Positions 1-5,838 of a DNA stretch of 7,453 bases are shown one piece after another. The DNA comes from Aquimonas sp044344935 (GTDB taxonomy: Bacteria > Pseudomonadota > Gammaproteobacteria > Xanthomonadales > Xanthomonadaceae), in NCBI GenBank assembly GCA_044344935.1, contig JBIJCA010000232.1, positions 1 through 7,453 on the forward strand, in the 5' to 3' direction. Within the stretch, counting starts at the first letter, position 1. Each line of letters begins with the position of its first letter. The position numbers and the translations under genes are program-made. Under the pieces are notes generated by a model, which was given only the letters and a program-made list of their open reading frames with translations, was not told where the DNA came from and ran no database searches.

Positions 1-886
1 GGAATGCGTCGAGTTCCCCGCGCAGCCAGGTCAGCTGGCGCTTGGCCAGCTGACGCGTGGCTGCGATGCCCTCGGCGATGAACTCCGCGGTACTGGTCCG
101 CCCCTTCAGATGCGCAAGCGCCTGGCGGTATCCGACCGCACGCATCGCGGGCAGATCCGCGTGCAGTCCTGGCCGCGCCATGAGGTCACGCACTTCGTCC
201 AGGAAACCCAGCGACACCATGCGTTCGAACCGAAGCGCGATGCGTGCGTGCAGCAGTGTGCGATCGGTTGGCGCGAGGACCAGCTTGAGCACGCGCCATG
301 GCGGTCGCGGCGACAGCGGCGCCTCGACCTGCCATGCGCTGATCGGGCGTCCGGAGATGCGCCAGACTTCAAGCGCGCGGGTGATCCGCTGCGGATCGCT
401 GGGCCGGATCCGCGACGCCGCCAAGGGGTCCACGGCGGCGAGCTCGGCGTGCAGGACGGCCCAGCCGCGCTCGGCAGCCTCCTGCTCGATGACGGCGCGC
501 ACCTCGGGCTGCGAGGCCGGCATCGCCGACAGCCCACCCAGGAGGGCACGGAAGTACAGACCGGTACCGCCGACCAGCAGCGGCAGCCGCCCACGCGCCA
601 GAACCGTATCGACGACTGCGCGCGCATCAAGCGCGAACTCACCGGCCGAGTACGCCTGTCCGGGATCGCGGATGTCGATCAGATGATGCGGAATTCCGGC
701 GCGTTCCGCGGCGTCTGGTTTGGCGCTGCCGATATCGAGGCCTCGGTATACCAGGGCCGAATCAACGCTGATGATTTCGCCACCATGGCGCTGCGCCAGC
801 TCGATGGCGAGTGCAGTCTTGCCCGATGCGGTCGGCCCCATCAGCGCCACCACCCACGGTCGATCGTGCTGGCACTGCGCGCTCAC
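1..886 (-). CDS. miaA: tRNA dimethylallyltransferase MiaA (3' end beyond window edge)
   Basis: MiaA transfers a dimethylallyl group from DMAPP to N6 of A37 in tRNAs that read U-starting codons, the first step of ms2i6A synthesis; it is cytoplasmic. 295 codons are visible with no stop before base 1. E. coli MiaA has about 316 residues, so only some 20 C-terminal residues should be missing. Visible motifs, numbered from the GTG: P-loop GPTASGKT (17-24), DSALVYRGLDIGSAKP (42-57), LLVGGTGLYF (103-112), DPQRITRALEV (164-174), VGYRQ (251-255) and the tRNA-binding ATRQLAKRQLTWLR (276-289). All are intact. I chose the GTG at 886 because it overlaps the stop of the upstream transglycosylase gene (GTGA, 883-886) and gives a normal N-terminus. 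In-frame GTG codons at 853 and 850 and an ATG at 841 are possible later starts, but they leave almost nothing before the P-loop. No promoter of its own is visible, so it is probably cotranscribed with mltD. Identity is certain; the exact start is likely but unproven. Confidence 0.96.
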   Translation of the reverse strand, partial: MSAQCQHDRPWVVALMGPTASGKTALAIELAQRHGGEIISVDSALVYRGLDIGSAKPDAAERAGIPHHLIDIRDPGQAYSAGEFALDARAVVDTVLARGRLPLLVGGTGLYFRALLGGLSAMPASQPEVRAVIEQEAAERGWAVLHAELAAVDPLAASRIRPSDPQRITRALEVWRISGRPISAWQVEAPLSPRPPWRVLKLVLAPTDRTLLHARIALRFERMVSLGFLDEVRDLMARPGLHADLPAMRAVGYRQALAHLKGRTSTAEFIAEGIAATRQLAKRQLTWLRGELDAF

Positions 887-2346
887 GCCCTGCGGCAGCC
901 CACCAGCTGCAGGCGTTGGCCGGGCTTGATGAGGTAGCGCGGCGCGCGCACGGCGTTGCCGCGGGCAAGTTGCTCGACGCTGCACTGATGCCTGCGCGCA
1001 ATGCTGTGCAGCGAGTCGCCGGAGCGCACGGTGTAGCTGCGCGCTCCCGCTGCGCTTGCCGCCTCAGGCTGACTCGGTCGATTGGCCGCGGCCAGCGCTC
1101 GCGCCAGCTCGATGCGCTCGCCGCTGACGCAATGCGCTGCATAGGCTTCGACCATGCTGTGCGGCCCGCGCATGACCGTACCTGCCGGAATCGGCGTATG
1201 CGGGTCGTAGCGCGGATTGAGGTTCCGCAGCACCCGGAACCAGCCGTCACGGATCCCGTTCTGGCCTAGGCAGAGGGTCAGCTCGTTCAGGGTGCTGGGG
1301 TGTGCGAGCGTGAAGCCGCTGGCCTGCAGATCGACCTTCGGGAACTCCAGCCCGACTTCTTCGGGATGCAGGAACAGCCAGGCTGCCGCCAGCACCATCG
1401 GCACGTAGTCCTGGGTCTCGCGCGGCAGCTGGCCGAACACCTGCGGGTTCCAGAACGGCTTGCCTCCAGAGGACTGGAAAATCCGCCGCATGCGGCCTTC
1501 ACCGCCATTGTAGGCAGCCAAAGACAATTCGAGGTTGCCGTTCAGCTCGCGAAAGCGATCGTTCAGATAGCGAACACTGGCGCGCGCTGCCAGCTGCGCA
1601 TCGAAGCGCGTGTCGAAACCATCGACCCGCCCCAGACCGTAGCCCAGCCCGGTCTGGTACATGAACTGCAGCGGCCCCGAGGCACCGGCGCGCGAGACCG
1701 CGTGCACGCGTCCGCCCGACTCCTTGGCCATGATGCCGAACAGCAGAGCCTCGGGCAGGCCGGCCTGCTCGTACTCGGGCCACATCAGGTGGCGCATGTA
1801 CTGGTAGTTCTCCCACGCGGTAATCAGCTGCGGGCGCATCCAGGTCAACCACTCGACCAGTGCGGATTTGACCGGCGTGTTGAGCTTGATCAGCTCGCGC
1901 AGTTCGCGGCCGTTGAGGATCGAAATCGAGCGCTGAGCCTCGGGCAGATCATCGAGCAGCGGCGAAGCCTCGGCGGACTCGGGTGCCCCCCGTTCGCGGC
2001 CGGCCTCGAACTGCTCGCCCAGCGCGAGCCCCAGCGCCGCGAGCTGCTCATAGCCGGCAAGCACGCGCTCGGTGCCGCAGGTGGGCTCAGCAAGGCAGAG
2101 CCCTGCCACCGCCCGCAGCCGGTCACGCGCCTCGATCAGCACATCACGGTCGACCTCTTCACCCGCGCGCAGCCGTTCGGCCTGCGCGAGTGCATGCTCC
2201 AGGGCGGCATCGAAGTCCTGCCTTGACTCCACGGCATCCGCTTCCGGCGCCGATGGCGATGGCGATGGACGCTGGGGCGCACTGGCGCATGCGCCAAGAA
2301 TCAGCGCGAGGACCGGCAGCAGTGCATGGCGGAAGCGTCGGTTCAT
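883..2346 (-). CDS. mltD: MltD-type membrane-bound lytic murein transglycosylase, lipoprotein with C-terminal LysM
   Basis: This enzyme cleaves the MurNAc-GlcNAc bond of peptidoglycan to give 1,6-anhydro products; it should sit lipid-anchored in the periplasm. Numbering from the ATG at 2346 (487 residues): lipoprotein signal with lipobox LGAC, lipidated Cys20; Pro/Ser linker; an Ala/Glu-rich, probably helical N-terminal region (about 40-185); SLT catalytic domain (about 190-325) with catalytic Glu209 in AKESGGR, then GASGPLQFM and AAYNGGEGR; an intermediate region about 335-410; one LysM domain at about 438-482. E. coli MltD is similar in length (452) but has two LysM repeats. The intermediate region (TLCLGQNG... 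LNPRY) may be a decayed LysM. The ATG start is preferred over an in-frame GTG at 2358 because AGGTGAG lies 7 bases before the ATG, while the GTG has no ribosome site and would lie inside this one. Six non-lipobox cysteines fall in three pairs (84/90, 359/406, 455/484). The 3' end overlaps miaA by 4 bases. A generic SLT-LysM name would be safer if phylogeny does not place it with MltD. Confidence 0.9.
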   Translation of the reverse strand: MNRRFRHALLPVLALILGACASAPQRPSPSPSAPEADAVESRQDFDAALEHALAQAERLRAGEEVDRDVLIEARDRLRAVAGLCLAEPTCGTERVLAGYEQLAALGLALGEQFEAGRERGAPESAEASPLLDDLPEAQRSISILNGRELRELIKLNTPVKSALVEWLTWMRPQLITAWENYQYMRHLMWPEYEQAGLPEALLFGIMAKESGGRVHAVSRAGASGPLQFMYQTGLGYGLGRVDGFDTRFDAQLAARASVRYLNDRFRELNGNLELSLAAYNGGEGRMRRIFQSSGGKPFWNPQVFGQLPRETQDYVPMVLAAAWLFLHPEEVGLEFPKVDLQASGFTLAHPSTLNELTLCLGQNGIRDGWFRVLRNLNPRYDPHTPIPAGTVMRGPHSMVEAYAAHCVSGERIELARALAAANRPSQPEAASAAGARSYTVRSGDSLHSIARRHQCSVEQLARGNAVRAPRYLIKPGQRLQLVGCRRA

Positions 2347-2353
2347 GGTGGAG

Positions 2354-2360
2354 CTCACCT
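2354..2360 (-). promoter_or_regulatory. Ribosome binding site deciding the mltD start
   Basis: On the minus strand AGGTGAG lies 7 bases upstream of the ATG at 2346. It overlaps the competing GTG codon at 2358-2356, which argues that the ATG and not the GTG is used. This shortens the longest reading frame by four residues and gives a normal lipoprotein signal beginning MNRRFRH. Confidence 0.65.
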
Positions 2361-2394
2361 GGAGAAGGAATGCCTCGCGGACGGCGAGCCGCGC

Positions 2395-2423
2395 AGTGTA
2401 CGGCCAGCGCCAGCCGACACGAA
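2395..2423 (-). promoter_or_regulatory. Candidate promoter for mltD-miaA
   Basis: On the minus strand a TACACT -10 box (2400-2395) sits 17 bases from a poor -35 match TTCGTG (2423-2418). The start of transcription would fall near 2388, giving a leader of about 40 bases. That leader can fold a 5-base-pair hairpin (CTCGC at 2374-2378 with GCGAG at 2384-2388). The -10 is convincing for a GC-rich gammaproteobacterium; the -35 is weak. Confidence 0.4.
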
Positions 2424-2431
2424 GTCGCGGC

Positions 2432-2437
2432 TATCAT
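2432..2437 (+). promoter_or_regulatory. Candidate -10 box for the yjgR-like gene
   Basis: TATCAT in a GCTATCATGCC context lies 31 bases before the ATG at 2468. No good -35 is seen 16-18 bases upstream (GCCAGC at 2409-2414). It is the only AT-rich hexamer in the 110-base divergent region on this strand that resembles a -10 box. Confidence 0.35.
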
Positions 2438-2467
2438 GCCGGTCGATTCCACTGATGCGAGGCGCGG

Positions 2468-4009
2468 ATGGACAGGATCCTGATCGGCAAGGGCGAGGCC
2501 CAGGTTCACCTGCTGGCGAAGTTCGGCAATCGGCATGGACTGGTGGCCGGCGCCACCGGCACCGGCAAGTCGGTGACCCTGATGGTCTTGGCCGAAGGCT
2601 TTTCGCAGCTGGGCGTGCCGGTCTTCATCGCCGACGTCAAGGGCGACCTGGCCGGGCTCTGCCAGCCGGGCAGCCCGCACGAACGGATCAGCCAGCGCAT
2701 CGAGCAGATCGGCATCGAGGGTTACCGCCAGGAAGGCAACCCGGTGGTGTTCTGGGACATCTACGGTGAACTCGGCCACCCGGTGCGTTGTTCGATTTCG
2801 GAAATGGGCCCGACCCTGCTCAGCCGCGTGCTGGAGTTGAATGACACCCAATCCGGCGTGCTTGACATCGTGTTCAAGCTGGCCGACGAACAGGGTCTGC
2901 TGCTGATCGACATGGACGACCTGCGCGCCCTGCTGGGCTTTGTCGCCGACAATCGCAAGGAAATCAGCACCCAGTACGGACTGGTCAGCGCGCAGAGCAT
3001 CGCCGCCATCCAGCGCCAGCTGCTCCGGCTTGAAAGCGACGGCGGCAAGCACTTCTTCGGCGAGCCCGCGCTTGATCTGAATGACTTCATGCGCCAGGAC
3101 ATGTCCGGACGCGGCCTGGTCAACGTGATGGCCGCCGACAAGCTGATCCTGAAGCCGCGCCTCTACTCGAGTTTCCTGCTGTGGATGCTGTCCGAACTGT
3201 TCGAAAATCTGCCGGAGGTGGGTGACCTCGATCGGCCGAAGATGGTGTTCTTCTTCGACGAGGCGCATCTGCTGTTCGGTGACTGCCCGCCGGCCTTGCT
3301 GCAGCGGGTCGAGCAGGTGGTGCGTCTGATCCGCTCCAAAGGGGTGGGCGTGTACTTCTGCTCGCAGAACCCCGATGACATCCCCGGCAACGTGCTGGGC
3401 CAGCTCGGCAACCGCGTGCAGCATGCGCTGCGTGCGTTCACGCCGCGTGACCAGAAAGCCGTGCGCACCGCCGCGGAAACCTTCGCAAGCAATCCCGGAC
3501 TCGACGTAGCCAAGGTCATCGGCGAGCTCGGGGTCGGTGAGGCGCTGGTCTCGACCCTTCAGGACAAGGGCATCCCGCTGCCGGTCGAACGCACCCTGAT
3601 TTGTCCGCCGCGCTGCCGGATCGGCGCGATCACGACGGAAGAACGCCAAACCCAGCGCATGCGCAGTCCCGTAGGGGGCAAGTACGACACCGCGGTCAAC
3701 CGCGAATCGGCCTTCGAGATTCTCTCCAGACGCGCCGAAGCTGCCGTCGTAGCCACGCCGACACCTGCACCGACACCGTCAACGCCGACGGTGTCCCGAC
3801 CCGGTGGCAGCGAGCGCACGACGGCTCCCGCAGGCAAGGCTGCCGAGCCCGGCGGCGTGGGCCAGAAGCTCAACGAATGGCTGTTCGGCACCGCCCGCCG
3901 TCAGGGTGCCGTCGAAGCCATGGCCAAGTCGACCATGCGCACCGTCGGCAACCAACTGGGTCGGCAACTGCTGCGCGGCGTGCTGGGCAGCCTTGGCGGC
4001 AGGCGCTGA
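2468..4009 (+). CDS. yjgR: HerA-like P-loop ATPase, YjgR/DUF853 family
   Basis: The 513-residue product matches the DUF853/HerA_C family (E. coli YjgR, about 500 residues), whose cellular role is not established; HerA relatives are hexameric DNA-translocating ATPases. Visible in order: a short N-terminal segment with the Walker A motif GATGTGKS (28-35); FIADVKGDLAGL (53-64), typical of the family; a long central region; Walker B MVFFFDEAH (259-267, Asp264-Glu265); a sensor-like stretch YFCSQNPDDIPGNVLGQLGNR (split over 296-316) and RAFTPRDQKA (322-331) that may carry arginine-finger residues. A Pro/Thr/Ala-rich linker (about 426-460) then leads to a basic, Gly-rich C-terminal tail beginning LNEWLFG (468-474). 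No NurA-type nuclease gene is adjacent, so this is not an archaeal-style HerA-NurA pair. The ATG at 2468 has GAGG (2459-2462) 5 bases upstream. It is divergent from mltD. Family assignment is firm; function is not. Confidence 0.93.
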   Translation: MDRILIGKGEAQVHLLAKFGNRHGLVAGATGTGKSVTLMVLAEGFSQLGVPVFIADVKGDLAGLCQPGSPHERISQRIEQIGIEGYRQEGNPVVFWDIYGELGHPVRCSISEMGPTLLSRVLELNDTQSGVLDIVFKLADEQGLLLIDMDDLRALLGFVADNRKEISTQYGLVSAQSIAAIQRQLLRLESDGGKHFFGEPALDLNDFMRQDMSGRGLVNVMAADKLILKPRLYSSFLLWMLSELFENLPEVGDLDRPKMVFFFDEAHLLFGDCPPALLQRVEQVVRLIRSKGVGVYFCSQNPDDIPGNVLGQLGNRVQHALRAFTPRDQKAVRTAAETFASNPGLDVAKVIGELGVGEALVSTLQDKGIPLPVERTLICPPRCRIGAITTEERQTQRMRSPVGGKYDTAVNRESAFEILSRRAEAAVVATPTPAPTPSTPTVSRPGGSERTTAPAGKAAEPGGVGQKLNEWLFGTARRQGAVEAMAKSTMRTVGNQLGRQLLRGVLGSLGGRR

Positions 4010-4027
4010 TCCAGCGCTCGCCTGCGC

Positions 4028-4056
4028 TTGTCAATGCCTTGACAGCCGACTACAAT
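4028..4056 (+). promoter_or_regulatory. Strong sigma-70-type promoter of rpmJ
   Basis: TTGTCA (-35, 4028-4033) and TACAAT (-10, 4051-4056) are separated by exactly 17 bases. Transcription would begin near 4063, giving a leader of about 30 bases. It is the best promoter match in the window, as expected for a ribosomal protein gene. An inverted repeat TGTCA-N6-TGACA (4029-4044) overlaps the -35 and the spacer. I see no AT-rich palindrome of the Zur-box kind. Confidence 0.78.
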
Positions 4057-4093
4057 GCCGCGTTTGTCGCGCCACACAGCCAAGGCTAAACCC

Positions 4094-4219
4094 ATGAAAG
4101 TCCTGAACTCCCTCAAGTCGGCCAAGACCCGCCACCGCGACTGCAAAGTCGTGCGCCGCCGCGGCAAGGTCTTCGTGATCTGCAAGAGCAACCCCCGCTT
4201 CAAGGCCCGCCAGCGCTGA
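4094..4219 (+). CDS. rpmJ: 50S ribosomal protein L36, type B (zinc-ligand-poor, YkgO-like)
   Basis: The gene encodes 41 residues, starting MKVLNSLKSAKTRHRDC and ending in SNPRFKARQR. This is the smallest large-subunit protein and packs against 23S rRNA. The full set of zinc ligands of classical L36 (CxxC ... C ... H) is absent: only Cys17 and Cys30 remain, as in E. coli YkgO. It lacks the Lys/Arg-rich C-terminal extension of YkgO. In E. coli YkgO replaces the zinc form during zinc shortage under Zur control. In Xanthomonas, as far as I recall, this short form is the main or only L36, so zinc control should not be assumed. The ATG has AAGG (4082-4085) 8 bases upstream. The gene stands alone between its own promoter (4028-4056) and a terminator (4245-4274). 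Many gene finders would miss it because of its length. Confidence 0.96.
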   Translation: MKVLNSLKSAKTRHRDCKVVRRRGKVFVICKSNPRFKARQR

Positions 4220-4244
4220 GCGCAGCCGGCATTGAACGAGCTGG

Positions 4245-4274
4245 AAGGCCGCCCACGAGGCGGCCTTTCGCTTT
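4245..4274 (+). terminator. Rho-independent terminator of rpmJ
   Basis: A perfect 9-base-pair stem (4245-4253 AAGGCCGCC with 4259-4267 GGCGGCCTT) with a 5-base loop CACGA is followed by a T-rich stretch broken by CGC (TTTCGCTTTCT). It lies 26 bases after the rpmJ stop and should isolate rpmJ from the downstream operon. Confidence 0.88.
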
Positions 4275-4380
4275 CTGGAGGCGGCAACAGCCGATGCGAG
4301 CAGACTTCTGCACCCCGCACGCATTTTGCCGCGGCATTGGCCCCGGGAAGCGCACTGTCCTCACGGCAACGCCCGCGGCA

Positions 4381-4386
4381 TACAAT
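4381..4386 (+). promoter_or_regulatory. Candidate -10 box for the four-gene agu operon
   Basis: TACAAT in the context GGCATACAATCC lies 40 bases before the first ATG of the operon. The best -35 candidate at an 18-base distance is TCCTCA (4357-4362), which is a poor match, so this promoter may be weak or activator-dependent. Apart from the terminator, the 207-base gap between rpmJ and the next gene shows nothing else I can identify. Confidence 0.5.
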
Positions 4387-4426
4387 CCGCGCGGGGAGTC
4401 CGCCACCGCCGACGGAGAAATGAACG

Positions 4427-4795
4427 ATGTTGCGCACTATTGCTTGCCTGGCTGCCTGTTTCGCCCTGTCCACCGCTGTCGCTGGTGCGCAGGGCACCTC
4501 CACCCGCGTCATCGAAGGCGATGTGCTGCTGATCGACCGCGTCGAGCGCACCCATAGCGGCGCCAAGTTGCCGCGCCGTGGCCTGCTGATGAACCAGGTC
4601 GAAGCGCAGTTCGGGGCTCCCAGCACCAAGCACGCCCCGGTGGGCGGCGGCAGCGCACAGCAGCCGCCGATTACCCGCTGGAGCTACCCGGACTTCACCG
4701 TCTATTTCGAGAACAACCACGTCGTCAACGCCGTGGTCAACCGCGCCGGCCCCAACGAGAAGGGCCCGGTCCGCAGGGAACAACCGAACGGATGA
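4427..4795 (+). CDS. Exported 122-residue protein with BamE/SmpA-like pattern, function unknown
   Basis: A cleavable signal peptide is clear: MLRT, a hydrophobic core to about residue 19, then an AGA/QG cleavage site near residue 21-22. There is no lipobox, so the protein is probably soluble in the periplasm. The mature part is about 100 residues and contains RGLLMNQVEAQFGAP (51-65), a Pro/Gly-rich stretch, ITRWSYPDF (82-90), and VYFENNHVVNAVV (92-104). The order 'helix with GM..xqVea.fG.P, then W.Y..f.VYFe...V..vv' resembles the small BamE/SmpA/OmlA fold; that is a pattern judgement, not a proven homology. I recall similar short conserved hypotheticals in other gammaproteobacteria. GGAG (4414-4417) lies 9 bases before the ATG. 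The stop overlaps the aguA start (ATGA, 4792-4795), so the two are probably translationally coupled and this is the first gene of the agu operon. The function is unknown. Confidence 0.85.
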   Translation: MLRTIACLAACFALSTAVAGAQGTSTRVIEGDVLLIDRVERTHSGAKLPRRGLLMNQVEAQFGAPSTKHAPVGGGSAQQPPITRWSYPDFTVYFENNHVVNAVVNRAGPNEKGPVRREQPNG

Positions 4796-5838
4796 ACCAG
4801 GCTGCAGCGCGTTTCCCCGCGGAGTGGGAAGACCAGTCCGCGGTTCTTATTGCGTGGCCGAACGCCGACACCGAGTGGGGCCCGCGCCTCACTGAAGTCG
4901 AGGGAACCTATGTGGAGCTGGCAGCGGCGATCACCCGTTTCCAGCCTCTCGTCATCTGCGTGCGTGATGCCGCACTGCACACGCATCTCCGTGCCCTGCT
5001 GCAGGCGCGCGGCGTGGACCTCTCGCGCATTCGCTGCGTTCAAGTCGAATACGACGACACCTGGCTGCGCGACTCGGGCCCGATCACCCTGCGCACGCCG
5101 CAAGGCTTCGAGCTGCTCGACTTCCGTTTCACCGGCTGGGGCGGGAAGTTCGAGGCCAGCGCCGACGACCGTCTGGTGAAGCATCTGTTCGACGCGGGCG
5201 TGTTCGCGTCGAGCGCGCGGCACCGTCGCATCGACTTCGCACTTGAAGGCGGCGGCATCGAAACCGACGGCGCCGGCACCCTGCTCTCGACCTGGCACTG
5301 CCTGTCAGAACGTCACCCGGATCGCTCGCGCGCCGAGATCACCGAACTGCTTTGCCGTGAACTGCAGCAGCATCGCGTGCTGTGGCTCGAGCACGGCTAT
5401 CTGGAGGGCGACGATACCGACGCCCACATCGACACCCTCGCCCGCTTCGCCAGCCCTTCGCGCATCGTCTACCAGGGCTGCAGCGATCCGGCCGACAGCC
5501 ACTTCGACGAACTGGCGAAGATGGGCCGGGAAATCGCCGCCCTGCGTCAGGCCAACGGCGAGCCCTTTGATGTCTTCGTGCTGCCGTGGGCGCAGCCCAT
5601 CCTCGACGCGGGCCGAAGACTGGCGGCGTCCTATGCCAACTTCCTGATCATCAATGGCGCCGTGCTGATGCCGGCCTATGGCGACACCGCCGATGCCGAA
5701 GCCAAGGCCGTGCTGGCGCGCGCCTTTCCTGACCGCGAGATCATCGCCCTGCCGTGCCGGCCGCTGATCTGGCAGAACGGCAGCCTGCACTGCATCACGA
5801 TGCAGCTGCCGCCAGGAGTGCTGAATGAGCAAGTCTGA
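4792..5838 (+). CDS. aguA: Agmatine deiminase (agmatine iminohydrolase)
   Basis: AguA hydrolyses agmatine to N-carbamoylputrescine and ammonia, the first step from agmatine to putrescine; it is cytoplasmic. The 348 residues carry the amidinotransferase/deiminase (PAD_porph) signatures: an N-terminal FPAEWEDQSAVLIAWP (8-23), TWLRDSGP (90-97, Asp94), FTGWGGKF (113-120), LEGGGIETDG (151-160, Glu152), DAHIDTLARF (210-219, His212 and Asp214), YANFLIINGAVLMPAYGD (281-298), and the catalytic Cys334 in NGSLHCIT. The Asp/Glu/His/Asp/Cys set is complete. The usual GGNIHC motif around the cysteine reads NGSLHC here. It is slightly shorter than many family members (about 365-370). It starts inside the stop of the upstream exported protein gene and its end overlaps aguB by 14 bases. 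Specificity for agmatine rather than peptidyl-arginine is inferred from family resemblance, absence of a signal peptide and the adjacent aguB. Confidence 0.94.
   Translation: MNQAAARFPAEWEDQSAVLIAWPNADTEWGPRLTEVEGTYVELAAAITRFQPLVICVRDAALHTHLRALLQARGVDLSRIRCVQVEYDDTWLRDSGPITLRTPQGFELLDFRFTGWGGKFEASADDRLVKHLFDAGVFASSARHRRIDFALEGGGIETDGAGTLLSTWHCLSERHPDRSRAEITELLCRELQQHRVLWLEHGYLEGDDTDAHIDTLARFASPSRIVYQGCSDPADSHFDELAKMGREIAALRQANGEPFDVFVLPWAQPILDAGRRLAASYANFLIINGAVLMPAYGDTADAEAKAVLARAFPDREIIALPCRPLIWQNGSLHCITMQLPPGVLNEQV

Noticed and set aside
110..937. A 275-codon open frame on the plus strand
   Set aside because: It is antisense to miaA, whose P-loop and tRNA-binding motifs are read on the minus strand.
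1300..2226. A 308-codon open frame on the plus strand
   Set aside because: It is antisense to the mltD coding region and shows no domain or ribosome site.
2347..2358. Upstream GTG start for mltD (adds four residues)
   Set aside because: It has no ribosome site before it and overlaps the AGGTGAG that serves the ATG at 2346.
2159..3649. A 496-codon open frame on the minus strand
   Set aside because: It lies antisense over the HerA-like ATPase gene and crosses the mltD promoter and start. Its product is rich in Gln, His, Arg and Ala with no recognisable domain, as expected for a shadow frame in GC-rich DNA.
4013..4028. Small hairpin AGCGC/GCGCT after the yjgR-like gene as a terminator
   Set aside because: It has only five base pairs and no T-tract follows, so it does not meet the usual form of a rho-independent terminator.
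4039..4044. Perfect TTGACA as a -35 box for rpmJ
   Set aside because: It is only 6 bases from the TACAAT -10 box and no other -10-like box lies 17 bases downstream; TTGTCA at 4028-4033 has the correct 17-base spacing.
4420..4422. An ATG seven bases before the start of the exported protein gene
   Set aside because: It is in another frame, gives no signal peptide or family pattern, and sits too close to the GGAG site.
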